From an uncultured Sutterella sp. (lineage in GTDB: Bacteria; Pseudomonadota; Gammaproteobacteria; Burkholderiales; Burkholderiaceae_F), in contig CALEAW010000062.1 of the NCBI GenBank assembly GCA_937943605.1, positions 1 to 64,000 of the forward strand: 64,000 nucleotides of DNA, read 5' to 3'. The notes beneath the pieces were generated by a model. The model was not told where the DNA came from, ran no database searches, and saw only the letters and a program-made list of their open reading frames with translations. This document shows, piece by piece, positions 17,020-26,766 of the stretch; the stretch's first letter is position 1, and each line of letters starts with the position of its first letter. The position numbers were made by a program, and so were the translations under genes.

Positions 17020-18020
17020 TCGTCAACGTTTGGGAAGCATTGCAAAAGATTGTGCATGTATTCGCGCGTGCCCTCTTGGACGGTGCGGAACTCAACATCG
17101 CAACCAGCCTTGCGGAGATTGTCGAGGTTGGCTTGGGTGAAGGCCTGATATTTTCCTTTGAGCGCTTCAGGGAATGCAATGTATTCCAGTTCGCCAGATT
17201 TAACGGCTTCATCGAGGGACAAGGCTGCATGACCATTTTGTTCGCGCAAAGTATTAATAACCGTTAATGCGACATCATTAAATGGCTGTGCACGACCCGT
17301 ACCACAGTTGTAAATGCCAGAAACAGGCTTGTCGAGGAAGTGAAGCAGTACTTTGCAGACGTCACCGATATAGACGAAGTCACGAGACTGTTCACCGTTG
17401 CCAAAGCCAAGGCAACCTTCGAATAGTTTTACCTTACCTGTGCGACGGTATTGGAAATATTGATGGAAGGCAACGCTAGCCATACGGCCCTTATGTTGTT
17501 CATTGGGGCCGTACACGTTGAAGTAACGTAAACCGATGACTGGCGCCTTGAGCGAATTCAGTTCGCGACGAAGTACTTGGTCAAAAAGGTACTTGGAGTA
17601 GCCATAGACATTTAAAGGACCTTCGTAGCGAATATCTTCGATAAATTCTTGATGCGCACCATAAGTAGCGGCGGAGGAGGCATAGATGAATGGAATCTGG
17701 AGTTCTTGAGCCCAACGATAGAGATCTAACGTGTAGCGGTAGTTGTTCTCCATCATGTAGAGACCATTATGTTCCATGGTGTCGGAGCAAGCACCTTGGT
17801 GGAAAATGGCTTCAGGTTTCGGAGCCGTACCACGGCGAACGCGTTCGATGAAGTCACGTTTGTCAAAGTAGTCAGAGATTTGGCATTTGGCGAGATTCTG
17901 ATACTTTTCACCACGTTCTAAGTTATCGACAGCAATCACATCAGTGATGCCTCGTGCGTTAAGCGCAAGAACGTTATTACAGCCGATAAAGCCAGCTGCG
18001 CCTGTGACAAGAATACTCAT
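17016..18020 (-). CDS. hldD: ADP-L-glycero-D-manno-heptose 6-epimerase
   Basis: HldD converts ADP-D,D-heptose to ADP-L,D-heptose, the sugar used by WaaC. The 334-residue extended SDR protein begins [13 protein letters not shown] with a dinucleotide-binding GAAGFIG at 7-13 and has the Y-G-Y-S-K catalytic motif and the NVYGPNE block. The longest frame opens nine codons earlier (18047) but would overlap hldA. The ATG at 18018-18020 has a GAGG box nine bases upstream and fits the family N-terminus, so it was chosen. Spacing to hldA is four bases. Confidence 0.95.
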   Translation of the reverse strand: MSILVTGAAGFIGCNNVLALNARGITDVIAVDNLERGEKYQNLAKCQISDYFDKRDFIERVRRGTAPKPEAIFHQGACSDTMEHNGLYMMENNYRYTLDLYRWAQELQIPFIYASSAATYGAHQEFIEDIRYEGPLNVYGYSKYLFDQVLRRELNSLKAPVIGLRYFNVYGPNEQHKGRMASVAFHQYFQYRRTGKVKLFEGCLGFGNGEQSRDFVYIGDVCKVLLHFLDKPVSGIYNCGTGRAQPFNDVALTVINTLREQNGHAALSLDEAVKSGELEYIAFPEALKGKYQAFTQANLDNLRKAGCDVEFRTVQEGTREYMHNLLQCFPNVDE

Positions 18021-18024
18021 GACA

Positions 18025-18972
18025 TCAATCCTCAAAAAGTTCTTCAAAAGAAACCGTGGCAGTACCTAGCTTGCCAACGACAATACCACCTGCACGATTG
18101 GCTATGCGTACAGCTTCTTCAATATTTGCCCCTGTTGCAAGCATGGTGGCCAAAATGGCGATCACAGTATCGCCAGCACCCGAAACATCGTAGACTTCAC
18201 GGGCTTGGGTCGGAACAGTCAATTGTCCGTCTTGGTGATAGAGCGTCATGCCCTCTTCACTTCGCGTTAATAGTAAGTACCGAAGACCTAGGGCTTCACG
18301 TAAACCTTGTGCTTTGGTAGTCAACTCTTCTTCGGAGTTCCAAGCCCCGACGACTTGCCGCAATTCAGAACGATTGGGAGTCAAAATGGTGGCACCTTTA
18401 TAGCGCGAGTAATCGTCACCCTTAGGATCTACAAGGACTGGAATGCCAGCATCGTTTGCCATTTCGATCATGCGAACGATATGGGAAAGTCCGCCTTTGC
18501 CGTAATCAGATAAGACGAGTACGTCATGTTGAGCCAGTAAAGAGCGGAAGCGGTCTAAATGCTGATTTAAAACTTCTTGAGCTGGCAAGGCTTCAAAGTC
18601 ACAACGAAGCATCTGTTGTTGACGGGCGACGACACGTAATTTAACTGTGGTCGCTAAGGAGTCGTCAAACTGCAAGTAAGGCGTGATGCCTTGTTCGTGA
18701 GCAAAACGTTCGAGGGTATGACCAGGTTCATCATTGCCGACAACGCAAAGCAGTGAAGAGCTTGCGCCAACGCTAGCAATATTGACGGCAACATTGGCAG
18801 CACCGCCAAGTCGTTCTTCTGTTCGGCTGATGCGAACGACGGGGACGGGGGCTTCGGGGGAAATGCGATCGGCATCGCCAAACCAATAGCGATCTAACAT
18901 GGCATCGCCCGTGACGAGTACGCGTGCTTTCTTAAGTAGGGATTTGTCCATATAACTTGAAAGTAGTCTCAT
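18025..18972 (-). CDS. hldA: D-glycero-beta-D-manno-heptose-7-phosphate kinase
   Basis: HldA phosphorylates heptose 7-phosphate at O1. The protein is a PfkB/ribokinase-type sugar kinase of 315 residues from the first ATG, or 308 from the ATG at 18951, which fits the HldE N-terminus better. Visible motifs are [21 protein letters not shown] near the start, GGAANVA, the anion-hole and base motif SGAGDTV near the C-terminus, and the DYGKGGL strand. It is the first gene of the heptose operon. gmhA, the isomerase that starts the pathway, is not in the window. Confidence 0.94.
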   Translation of the reverse strand: MRLLSSYMDKSLLKKARVLVTGDAMLDRYWFGDADRISPEAPVPVVRISRTEERLGGAANVAVNIASVGASSSLLCVVGNDEPGHTLERFAHEQGITPYLQFDDSLATTVKLRVVARQQQMLRCDFEALPAQEVLNQHLDRFRSLLAQHDVLVLSDYGKGGLSHIVRMIEMANDAGIPVLVDPKGDDYSRYKGATILTPNRSELRQVVGAWNSEEELTTKAQGLREALGLRYLLLTRSEEGMTLYHQDGQLTVPTQAREVYDVSGAGDTVIAILATMLATGANIEEAVRIANRAGGIVVGKLGTATVSFEELFED

Positions 18973-19140
18973 GGCTACGTTGGATGAGGTTGTGCCTCGA
19001 TTGTAATGGGTGTGAGCCCTTTTCGTCAGAGACTATGTAAATCAGTTAATGAAAGTTCATCGAGAAAGCCCCTCAAATTCGAAAAACTGTTTCTGAATGT
19101 CATGAAATTTTGTAGGAAGGCAAGGAGGTGTGTTCTAAAT

Positions 19141-19169
19141 TTGGGCTCTCTGCGCGGTTTAGCTACAAT
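19141..19169 (+). promoter_or_regulatory. Promoter for the phosphomannomutase-pgi-waaC-waaA-thiD run
   Basis: TTGGGC (19141-19146), a 17-base spacer and TACAAT (19164-19169) form a good sigma-70 promoter 69 bases before the gene. Confidence 0.65.
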
Positions 19170-19237
19170 AAGTCAATTAAACACCGAAAACGTCAGAGTT
19201 AGTTTGTCGTTGGTGGTTCATGTTGAGGAGATAAGTT

Positions 19238-20620
19238 ATGGCGCCCGACGCCTCCATTTTTAAGGCTTATGACATTCGTGGCATTGTTGATCAAACGCTG
19301 ACTGAAGAAGCAGTTCGTCAAGTTGGTCGTGTGTTGGGGAGTCTTGCTCGTGAAGCAGGGCGTACCTCATTCTGCGTTGGACGTGACGGTCGTTTGTCTG
19401 GCGAACGCTTGGCGAATGCTCTAATGGAAGGCATTGTCTCCACGGGTATTGATGTGATCAATATCGGGATGGTTCCAACACCAGTCTTGTATTTTGCAAC
19501 TGTCCATTATGAGAACGGTAGTGGCGTTGCTGTCACAGGCTCTCATAACCCTCCGGAATATAACGGTTTAAAGATGATGATCGGTGGTATTACTTTGTTT
19601 GCCGATCAGATTCAGGATATACGTCGTCGTATTGAATTTGAAGATTGGCATGTGGCAGAAAAGCCTGGTGAGATTCGTGAAGAAGATGTTTTGCCAGCTT
19701 ATCTTGAACATGTGTTATCTGATGTTCGCTTAGCCCGTCCGATGCGCATTGCGATTGATGCTGGTAATGGTGTAGCTGGTCCCGTTGCAACGAAGTTGTT
19801 TAAGGCTTTGGGTTGCGAAGTGACTGAGCTTTACACCGATGTGGATGGCAACTTCCCGAATCATCATCCTGATCCTTCTAAACCTGAAAATCTGGAAGAC
19901 TTGAAGGCGACGGTTCGTGCTGCTGGCTTAGAGGTCGGTTTGGCCTTTGATGGCGACGGTGACCGTTTGGGGGTTGTGACCAATGCTGGTAACGTCATCT
20001 TCCCTGATCGACAAATGATGTTGTTTGCCAAGGATATTTTGGTTCATCATCCAGGTGCTCAAATTGTCTACGACGTCAAGTGCACGCGTCGCTTGATTCC
20101 GTGGATTGAAAGCAATGGCGGTGTTCCGACAATTAGCAGAACGGGGCACTCTTTGGTAAAGGCGAAGTTGCGTGAAACGGGAGCGCCTTTTGCAGGGGAG
20201 ATGTCAGGGCATTTGTTCTTTAACGACGGCCGTTGGCCAGGATTTGACGATGGCGTTTATGCAGGGGCTCGATTGCTTGAAATTCTGTCGCGCGAAAAGG
20301 ATCCGTCGGCCGTCTTGGATGGTTTGCCAAGCGCTGTGAATACGCCTGAATTGCAAATCAAGATGGCTGAAGGAGAAAACAAGCGTTTCATCGAACGTCT
20401 TCAGCAGGAAGTGAAGTTTGATGATGCTTCTCAGGTGATTACGATTGATGGTGTTCGTGTGGAATGGGATGACGGTTTTGCTTTGGCACGTTCTTCGAAT
20501 ACGACTCCTGTCGTTGTCTTGCGTTTAGAAGGCGATACGCCAGAGGCTTTGGAACGCATTAAACAGACTTTTGCTACGGCGCTTTTGCAGGTAGAACCAA
20601 CATTACAACTACCTTTTTAA
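19238..20620 (+). CDS. Phosphomannomutase/phosphoglucomutase
   Basis: This 460-residue alpha-D-phosphohexomutase interconverts the 6- and 1-phosphates of mannose or glucose. The phosphoserine is S102 in TGSHNPPEYNG. The metal-binding loop FDGDGDRLG and the sugar-recognition loop GEMSGH are both present, followed by the C-terminal phosphate-binding domain. Sequence resembles the AlgC/ManB type, which accepts both sugars, and position next to pgi and near galU fits supply of glucose 1-phosphate for UDP-glucose. A GAGGAG ribosome-binding site precedes the ATG, and it is probably co-transcribed with pgi, 15 bases downstream. Confidence 0.93.
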   Translation: MAPDASIFKAYDIRGIVDQTLTEEAVRQVGRVLGSLAREAGRTSFCVGRDGRLSGERLANALMEGIVSTGIDVINIGMVPTPVLYFATVHYENGSGVAVTGSHNPPEYNGLKMMIGGITLFADQIQDIRRRIEFEDWHVAEKPGEIREEDVLPAYLEHVLSDVRLARPMRIAIDAGNGVAGPVATKLFKALGCEVTELYTDVDGNFPNHHPDPSKPENLEDLKATVRAAGLEVGLAFDGDGDRLGVVTNAGNVIFPDRQMMLFAKDILVHHPGAQIVYDVKCTRRLIPWIESNGGVPTISRTGHSLVKAKLRETGAPFAGEMSGHLFFNDGRWPGFDDGVYAGARLLEILSREKDPSAVLDGLPSAVNTPELQIKMAEGENKRFIERLQQEVKFDDASQVITIDGVRVEWDDGFALARSSNTTPVVVLRLEGDTPEALERIKQTFATALLQVEPTLQLPF

Positions 20621-20635
20621 TGGGTAGAGCAATTT

Positions 20636-22093
20636 ATGACTGATAAAACCAATTGGACATTACTGCCTTTCCTTCGAGATAGTCAGGGTGTCCCTACTAC
20701 GATCACTGCTTGTGGTTTAAGACTGGATATTGCTCGACAGCGATTGACCGGGGAAGATTTTAACCGCTTGGTGGAGCACTGCCGTGCACGAGGTGTCGCT
20801 GAGGCTCATCAGCGTATGGTCAGCGGTGACATCGTCAATGTGTCTGAAAAGCGTGCTGCATTACATACGTCATTGCGAGCTTGGACGCCAACTGTGCCCA
20901 AATATGATGAGGTGGTGCACGAACGTAAGCGAATGTTAGAGTTTGCTACCCAAGTCCGAGAAGGGGTGTGGTTGGGTTGCCGCGGTGATCGTATTACGGA
21001 TGTCATCAATATTGGTATTGGTGGCTCAGAAATGGGACCTCACGCGGTTTATCACGCATTGCGTCCATCTAATCCGTCCATTCGTCTCCATTTTTTATCA
21101 ACGGTCGATGGTGTTTTATTAGAGCGAATCTTGGATGCGTGCAATCCACGTTCTACGTTGGTTGTCGTTTCTTCTAAGAGCTTTGGAACACGTGAGACGT
21201 TAGTCAATGCTGCGGCGGTCGACCAGTGGTTGCTAGATGCGGGTATTGTGGGCGCCGATCGTGCACGTCACATGGTCGTGGTTTCTGCCAATGCTGAAGC
21301 GGCTAACCAGATGTGTGTCCCTGAAGAAAATCTTTTCAAGTTTTGGGATTGGGTCGGGGGACGCTTTTCTGTTTGGGGTGCTGTCGGCTTGCCTTTAGCC
21401 ATCGCTTTAGGTCCTGACGTCTTTATCGAGTTCTTACAGGGTGCGGCTGAAATGGATCGCCACTCTTTGACTGCACCTTTAGAGAAGAATTTACCCGCCT
21501 TATTGGCGATGTTGGCGTTCTGGAACGCATCGCGTTTGGATATTGGTTCTCACTGTGTTTTACCGTATGACGAGCGGTTGCGTGTGATTGTGCCTTGGTT
21601 GCAACAGCTTGAAATGGAATCGCTTGGTAAGAACCATACCCCTGATGGGCGTCGAATCCCAGGCCGTACTGGGCAAGCTGTGTGGGGTTCTAATGGGAAT
21701 GAGGCACAGCATAGTTTTTATCAGTGGTTGAGAGAAGGTACGGGGCGCTCTAGCATTGATTTGATTTGGACGGAAATGCCAGGACATCGATATGCCGAAC
21801 ACTATCGCGTGCTCTTGGCCAATGCGCGTGCGCAGGCTGAGGCATTGATTATGCGAGACCCTGATAACCCTTGCTTTAATGCTGTGACAGCCATTGTTGT
21901 TGATGCAGTAACGCCAAGACGTGTCGGGGCCTTGATGGCTATGTATGAGCACAAGACCACGATGCTTGGTACGCTCTTCAGTATTAATCCGTTCGATCAG
22001 CCTGGTGTTGAGTTGGGGAAACGTTTAAGCCGCCGTGCTGAACGTGGCGACGACCCTAAAACTGCAGTGGCAGAAGAGGTGATGTTTAAGTGA
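20636..22093 (+). CDS. pgi: Glucose-6-phosphate isomerase
   Basis: Pgi interconverts glucose 6-phosphate and fructose 6-phosphate. At 485 residues it is shorter than the 549-residue E. coli enzyme. The active-site segments are nevertheless visible: GIGGSEMGP, SSKSFGTRET, the WDWVGGRFSVW block, GSNGNEAQHSF carrying the catalytic histidine, and the C-terminal NPFDQPGVELGK with the catalytic lysine. The missing length lies mostly at the N-terminus and in peripheral loops. Its TGA overlaps the waaC GTG in a GTGA junction, linking central sugar supply to LPS assembly. Confidence 0.95.
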   Translation: MTDKTNWTLLPFLRDSQGVPTTITACGLRLDIARQRLTGEDFNRLVEHCRARGVAEAHQRMVSGDIVNVSEKRAALHTSLRAWTPTVPKYDEVVHERKRMLEFATQVREGVWLGCRGDRITDVINIGIGGSEMGPHAVYHALRPSNPSIRLHFLSTVDGVLLERILDACNPRSTLVVVSSKSFGTRETLVNAAAVDQWLLDAGIVGADRARHMVVVSANAEAANQMCVPEENLFKFWDWVGGRFSVWGAVGLPLAIALGPDVFIEFLQGAAEMDRHSLTAPLEKNLPALLAMLAFWNASRLDIGSHCVLPYDERLRVIVPWLQQLEMESLGKNHTPDGRRIPGRTGQAVWGSNGNEAQHSFYQWLREGTGRSSIDLIWTEMPGHRYAEHYRVLLANARAQAEALIMRDPDNPCFNAVTAIVVDAVTPRRVGALMAMYEHKTTMLGTLFSINPFDQPGVELGKRLSRRAERGDDPKTAVAEEVMFK

Positions 22094-23052
22094 AGATTCT
22101 CGTGATTAAAACCTCCTCTATGGGGGATATCATTCATGCGCTTCCTATTGTGACTGATATCAAGCAAGCCTTGCCTGATGCAGAGATTCACTGGGTTGCG
22201 GAGGAGAGCTTCAAGGAAATCCCGACACTTGCGCCTGGCGTGAGTAAGGTTCATGTCACTGCTTTCCGCCGTTGGCGAAAAGCAGTGATGTCGACGTCTG
22301 TGCGTGAAGAAATGGCAAGGGTTAAAGAGGCTTTACGTGCTGAACAGTACGATGTGGTCTTGGATATCCAGGGTTTAATGCGCTCGGCTATGGTGGCTCG
22401 CTGGACGGGCGTGCCGGCCTTTGGATATACCTGGGGTACAGTGCGCGAAAAAATGGCTTCCCTTGCCTATGCCTATAAATTGAATTTACCTGCTTCATTA
22501 GGCGCGGTTAGACGCTATCGTATGGCCGCCGCTCAGGCCTTGGGTTATAGCATCGATTCAGAGCATCCACTATTTGCTTTGAAGGCGACTGCTGAGCCAT
22601 CTCTTGTTCCTGCGGGACCTTATGTTGCATTGGCTGTTAATACAAGTCGAGATGAAAAACTATGGCCCGAAGATGCTTGGATCAAGATCGGTCGTCGTTT
22701 AGCTGGGGAAGGGTTGCGGAGTGTTCTCTTTTGGGGCAACGAAGTTGAACATGAACGTGTGAAGCGGATTGCGATGGGTATTCCTGGTGCAGAAGTTGCG
22801 CCTCGAAAGGGACTTGCGCAAACGGCAGCTTGCCTAGCCAAAGCTGAAGCTGTATTGGGTGTGGATACAGGGTTGGCGCATTTGGGCGCAGCTTTAGGGC
22901 GTCCGAGTGTAGGGATCTTTGTTTCTACGCCCACGGAAATTTTGAAGTTGATTGGCGACGGCGCTGTCCAAAGTTTAGGCGGTATCGGTGAGTGTCCTTC
23001 GGTTGATCAGATTTGGGATGCTTATAAATCAGTAACGGGAGAGCAGGCGTGA
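22090..23052 (+). CDS. waaC: LPS heptosyltransferase I
   Basis: WaaC adds the first L-glycero-D-manno-heptose to Kdo2-lipid A on the cytoplasmic face of the inner membrane. The 320-residue GT9 protein opens with KILVIKTSSMGDIIHALP, the standard WaaC N-terminus, and has the donor-binding block DTGLAHLGAALGRPSVGIF near the C-terminus. It starts at GTG, overlapping the pgi stop by four bases, and its own stop overlaps the waaA GTG in the same way. The ADP-heptose it uses is made by the divergent hld operon. Confidence 0.95.
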   Translation: MKILVIKTSSMGDIIHALPIVTDIKQALPDAEIHWVAEESFKEIPTLAPGVSKVHVTAFRRWRKAVMSTSVREEMARVKEALRAEQYDVVLDIQGLMRSAMVARWTGVPAFGYTWGTVREKMASLAYAYKLNLPASLGAVRRYRMAAAQALGYSIDSEHPLFALKATAEPSLVPAGPYVALAVNTSRDEKLWPEDAWIKIGRRLAGEGLRSVLFWGNEVEHERVKRIAMGIPGAEVAPRKGLAQTAACLAKAEAVLGVDTGLAHLGAALGRPSVGIFVSTPTEILKLIGDGAVQSLGGIGECPSVDQIWDAYKSVTGEQA

Positions 23053-24362
23053 AGATAACTCCGACCATGTATCGGGCTGTGAGTGTTGTGGCGTTACCCT
23101 TAGCAAGTCTCTATTTGATGTGGCGCTCTCGTCGTCAGCCTGCCTATAGGCAGTTTTGGGATGAACGTTTTGCATGGACGACATTTCCTTTAAAGACGCC
23201 GCGTCCTCGTGTCTGGATTCATGCCGTCAGCGTAGGCGAAACTAATGCTGCAAAACCTCTTTTAGAGGCAGTGCTAAAACGTTGGCCCGAGTGTGATGTA
23301 TTGTTGACACACATGACACCCACAGGGCGTGAGGCTGGTGCAAAATTGGTTGCGCTGGCGCCCGATCGCATTCATCAGTGTTATTTGCCTTATGACGCTC
23401 CGTACGCTGTCGAGAAGTTTTTTAGACAAACCGTACCGACGATCGGGATTATCATGGAAACCGAAGTTTGGCCTAATCTGATGAGTGAGGCTCAACGCTG
23501 TGGTGTTCCGATGATTTTGGCGAATGCTAGAGAAAGTGAGAAATCACGCGCTCAGGCTGCGCGCATCATCGATGTGATGCGTCCTGCTTTTAGTAGTTTT
23601 GCGGCTATTTTGGCGCAAAGTGAAGAAGATAAGGAACGTCTTGAAAGCTTGGGTGGCCGAAATGTTACGGTTTGTGGAAGCGTGAAATTTGATCTCCGCC
23701 CGAATTTATCTCAAGAGGCAGCCGCGAGAGCATGGAAGGCAACCATGGATCGTCCGGTCGCCTTAATTGCTTCGACTCGCCAGGGTGAAGAAGTGCGCTT
23801 TGCGAAAGCAATGGCTGAACGTCGAGATCTACTAAAGCGCGCGCAATTTTGGTTGGTGCCACGGCATCCACAACGTTTTGATGAGGTCTATCGTTGTTTG
23901 ACTGAGGCCGGTTTAAATGTTTGTCGTCGTTCTGCCATTATGGATCCTGCAGATATTCCTTCAGATGCTGATATTGTTTTGGGCGATAGTATGGGCGAGA
24001 TGAGCTTTTACTGCGCTTTGGCGGATATGACAGCTATGGGAGGGTCTTTTGAGAATCACGGCTCTCAAAATGTGATCGAGCCAGCGTTGGCTGGATCCCC
24101 GATTGTCGTGGGCCCGTCGGATTTTAACTTTGCTAAAGTAATTCGCGATGGATTGGCTGCGGGAGCAATGGTGCAGGTTCAGACGCCGATGCAAGCCCTG
24201 GATCAATTTGAACAATGGCTAGATGTGCCTGCCTCGAGAGTGCAGGCATCTGAATGTGCATTGGAATTTTCTCGTCAGTATGCAGGGGCAACCGAACGCA
24301 TGATGACGATATTGGAGGTACTGTGGCAGAAAGCGCAAAAAACGGCATCCCTAACGTCGTAA
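23049..24362 (+). CDS. waaA: 3-deoxy-D-manno-octulosonic acid transferase
   Basis: WaaA (KdtA) attaches Kdo to lipid IVA, the essential first core step. The 437-residue GT30 enzyme has an N-terminal membrane anchor (about residues 8-25), the catalytic-base block HAVSVGETNAA, METEVWPNL, and the C-terminal GGSFENHGSQNVIEPA sugar-nucleotide site. It starts at GTG with a four-base GTGA overlap. The last 40 bases overlap the thiD start. Whether it adds one or two Kdo residues cannot be read from sequence. Confidence 0.95.
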   Translation: MKITPTMYRAVSVVALPLASLYLMWRSRRQPAYRQFWDERFAWTTFPLKTPRPRVWIHAVSVGETNAAKPLLEAVLKRWPECDVLLTHMTPTGREAGAKLVALAPDRIHQCYLPYDAPYAVEKFFRQTVPTIGIIMETEVWPNLMSEAQRCGVPMILANARESEKSRAQAARIIDVMRPAFSSFAAILAQSEEDKERLESLGGRNVTVCGSVKFDLRPNLSQEAAARAWKATMDRPVALIASTRQGEEVRFAKAMAERRDLLKRAQFWLVPRHPQRFDEVYRCLTEAGLNVCRRSAIMDPADIPSDADIVLGDSMGEMSFYCALADMTAMGGSFENHGSQNVIEPALAGSPIVVGPSDFNFAKVIRDGLAAGAMVQVQTPMQALDQFEQWLDVPASRVQASECALEFSRQYAGATERMMTILEVLWQKAQKTASLTS

Positions 24363-25159
24363 CGATTGCTGGGATTGACCCATCGGGTGGTGCAGGTGTA
24401 TTGGCTGATGTGAAGGCAATCAGTGCCTGTGGTGCTTATGCCTGTGGTGTTGTCGCGGCTTTAACTGCACAAAATACGAAGGATGTGACGGGCGTCAGTC
24501 CTGTGTCGCCAGATTTTCTAAGAGAACAAATTGATACGCTTTTTTCTGATGTGCGTATTGATGCTGTAAAAATCGGGATGTTGGGAACAACAGCTTTGAT
24601 TGAAACAGTTGCCGATGCCTTGATTCATTGGAAACCGAAATATGTTGTTTTGGATCCTGTGATGGTGGCCAAAGGTGGCGGAAGGTTGCTGCAAAGTGAT
24701 GCTGTTGAAGCGCTGAGAGATCGACTGTTACCCTTGGCAACAGTGGTAACGCCCAATTTGCCTGAGGCAATGAGTCTTTTAGGGCGCACGGAATCTGTTG
24801 ACGAAGAAGACTTCCCTGAAGTTGCACGAGCACTGTGGGAATACGTGAAACGCAAGGATGCTTGGATTTTCTTGAAAGGTGGTCATTTGTCTGGCGAAGA
24901 TGCGTACGATCTGCTCTTTAATGGCGTAGTTTCTGTACCTTATTCGGCGGCTCGTATTCATACAAAAAATACGCATGGCACAGGGTGTACTTTATCTGCT
25001 GCTATCGCTGCTTATTTACCTCAGGAGGTTGACGTGCCAGCGGCGTGTCGTCGTGCCAAAGACTATCTGACTGGCGCTATTGCGCACGCAGATGAGCTGG
25101 AGGTAGGGCATGGTCATGGGCCAACGCATCACTTTTGGAGACTTTGGCAAGACAAATGA
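24323..25159 (+). CDS. thiD: Hydroxymethylpyrimidine/phosphomethylpyrimidine kinase
   Basis: ThiD phosphorylates HMP and then HMP-phosphate in thiamine synthesis. The ribokinase-fold protein has the N-terminal VVTIAGIDPSGGAGVLADVKA motif, VLDPVMVAKGG, and a C-terminal nucleotide site with THGTGCTLSAAIAA. A longer frame opens at 24254, but GTG at 24323 is preceded by GGAGG four bases away and gives the family N-terminus (278 residues), so it was chosen. It overlaps the waaA end by 40 bases. No other thiamine genes are nearby. Confidence 0.93.
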   Translation: MAESAKNGIPNVVTIAGIDPSGGAGVLADVKAISACGAYACGVVAALTAQNTKDVTGVSPVSPDFLREQIDTLFSDVRIDAVKIGMLGTTALIETVADALIHWKPKYVVLDPVMVAKGGGRLLQSDAVEALRDRLLPLATVVTPNLPEAMSLLGRTESVDEEDFPEVARALWEYVKRKDAWIFLKGGHLSGEDAYDLLFNGVVSVPYSAARIHTKNTHGTGCTLSAAIAAYLPQEVDVPAACRRAKDYLTGAIAHADELEVGHGHGPTHHFWRLWQDK

Positions 25160-25178
25160 AACAAAATGTAATAAAGGG

Positions 25179-25207
25179 TTGACGGAATAAATTTTATCGT
25201 GCATACT
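25179..25207 (+). promoter_or_regulatory. Promoter for tRNA-Met
   Basis: TTGACG (25179-25184), a 17-base spacer and CATACT (25202-25207) lie 14 bases before the tRNA. This is the best match to the sigma-70 consensus seen in the window, as expected for a stable RNA. Confidence 0.8.
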
Positions 25208-25220
25208 TTCAATCCTCAAC

Positions 25221-25297
25221 GGCGCATTAGCTCAGTCGGTTAGAGCAGAGGAATCATAATCCTTGTGTCCGCGGTTCGAGTCCGTGATGCGCCACCA
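25221..25297 (+). tRNA. tRNA-Met (anticodon CAT, elongator type)
   Basis: All four arms can be drawn: acceptor GGCGCAT/ATGCGCC, D-arm GCTC/GAGC, anticodon stem GAGGA/TCCTT around loop ATCATAA with anticodon CAT, and T-arm CGCGG-TTCGAGT-CCGTG. The CCA end is encoded. The GGAATCATAATCC core resembles elongator Met rather than lysidine-type Ile tRNA, and a full first acceptor pair (G1-C72) argues against initiator tRNA. It has its own promoter and terminator. Confidence 0.95.
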
Positions 25298-25304
25298 AGA
25301 TTTT

Positions 25305-25341
25305 AAAAGCCCCGTCTTCTAGTTTGAAGTGCGGGGCTTTT
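25305..25341 (+). terminator. Terminator of the tRNA-Met unit
   Basis: AAAAGCCCCG at 25305-25314 pairs with CGGGGCTTTT at 25332-25341, followed by a T-rich tract. It ends the tRNA transcript ahead of miaB. Confidence 0.9.
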
Positions 25342-25421
25342 CTTTTATGCCTCGATTTCAATGGGTTCATTGAAGTCGAAATGATTAATTCATCAATTTA
25401 TATCGTCACCGGGTGTAAACC

Positions 25422-26750
25422 GTGCAAGCGAAAAAACTTTACCTCCGCAGCTTTGGCTGCCAAATGAATGATTACGACAGTGGTCGTATTGCGGACCTGC
25501 TTCAGGCTGAAATGGGATATGAGCGTACGAATGAGCTTGAGGAGGCTGATCTCGTTGTTGTGAATACGTGTTCCATTCGTGAAAAGGCGCAAGAAAAGAC
25601 ATTCTCTGATTTAGGTCGTATCCGTGAAGTGAAAAAGGGTAGACCAGGGATGTTGATTGCTGTGGGGGGCTGTGTTGCCAGCCAGGAAGGCGAAAATGTG
25701 ATTCGCCGTGCCCCTTGTGTTGACGTTGTGTTTGGTCCTCAAACTTTGCATCGTTTGCCAGAGTTATTGAAAAAACGTGTAAAAACAGGTCGACCGCAAG
25801 TGGATGTGACATTCCCTGAAATTGAAAAATTTGATCATCTACCGATGCCTAAGGCACAGGGCGCTGCGGCCTTCGTCTCGATTATGGAAGGTTGCTCCAA
25901 GTACTGTTCGTATTGTGTGGTGCCTTATACACGTGGTGAAGAAATTTCTCGCCCAATGGTGGATGTATTGCTTGAAGTTGCACAACTCGCGGATCAGGGG
26001 GTAAAAGAAATTACCTTGCTCGGGCAAAATGTGAACGCTTATCGCGGTGCTATGCCTGATGGCAATATCGCCGATTTTGCATTGTTGCTTGATTATGTAT
26101 CTGAAATTGAAGGCATTGAGCGCATTCGCTATACGACAAGCCATCCGCGAGAATTCTCTCAACGCATTATCGATGCCTATGCGCGTTTACCAAAATTGGT
26201 GAACCATGTTCATTTGCCTGTGCAAGCAGGTTCGGACCGTGTGTTGGCTGCGATGAAGCGTGGCTATACCGCTACAGAATATTTAGAAATCGTGCGTAAA
26301 TTGCGTGCTTTGCGTCCTGAGATTTCTATTGCGACTGACTTTATTGTTGGTTTCCCTGGAGAAACGGAAGAAGATTTTGAAGAAACAATGAAGTTGGTCG
26401 AAGCGGTCGGCTTTGATGCGAGTTTCTCTTTTGTCTATAGTCCGCGTCCTGGAACGCCGGCAGCCCGTTTGCCTGATGACACGCCTTATGACGTCAAGTT
26501 GGCACGTTTACAACGTCTGCAGTCCGTGATCGATGCTAATGCCACACGCATTAGTCAAACCATGTTAGGTACAGAGCAACGTGTACTCGTTCTGGGGCCT
26601 GCTCGCAAGGGTGAAGGCTTTTTGATGGCTCGCACTGACAATAACCGTATTGTGAATTTTGAAGGGCCTGAATCCCTCATTGATACGATGGTGCGTGTTA
26701 AAGTGACTGACGTGTATCCGCATTCGCTTGGCGGACAACTTCTTCCCTAA
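25422..26750 (+). CDS. miaB: tRNA-2-methylthio-N6-dimethylallyladenosine synthase
   Basis: MiaB adds the methylthio group to i6A37 of tRNAs reading U-starting codons. The 442-residue protein has the N-terminal UPF0004 domain with three cluster cysteines (C13 in FGCQMND, one in NTCSIRE, one in GGCVAS), the radical-SAM motif CSKYCSYC, and a C-terminal TRAM domain. Translation starts at GTG. The gene heads the long conserved cluster that runs to 35.4 kb, though promoter strength downstream of the tRNA terminator is not obvious. Confidence 0.97.
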   Translation: MQAKKLYLRSFGCQMNDYDSGRIADLLQAEMGYERTNELEEADLVVVNTCSIREKAQEKTFSDLGRIREVKKGRPGMLIAVGGCVASQEGENVIRRAPCVDVVFGPQTLHRLPELLKKRVKTGRPQVDVTFPEIEKFDHLPMPKAQGAAAFVSIMEGCSKYCSYCVVPYTRGEEISRPMVDVLLEVAQLADQGVKEITLLGQNVNAYRGAMPDGNIADFALLLDYVSEIEGIERIRYTTSHPREFSQRIIDAYARLPKLVNHVHLPVQAGSDRVLAAMKRGYTATEYLEIVRKLRALRPEISIATDFIVGFPGETEEDFEETMKLVEAVGFDASFSFVYSPRPGTPAARLPDDTPYDVKLARLQRLQSVIDANATRISQTMLGTEQRVLVLGPARKGEGFLMARTDNNRIVNFEGPESLIDTMVRVKVTDVYPHSLGGQLLP

Positions 26751-26766
26751 GGACAGATCGTCAAAA

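Noticed and set aside
18973..19237. Small gene between hldA and the phosphomannomutase
   Set aside because: The open frame here (about 85 codons) has no ribosome-binding site, runs into the next gene in another phase and covers a good promoter.
25160..25220. Riboswitch (TPP) after thiD
   Set aside because: The gap holds a tRNA promoter and no TPP aptamer features, and thiD lies upstream, not downstream.
25393..25812. A 139-residue minus-strand frame over the start of miaB
   Set aside because: It shadows miaB, shows no family features and would run against the tRNA-miaB unit.
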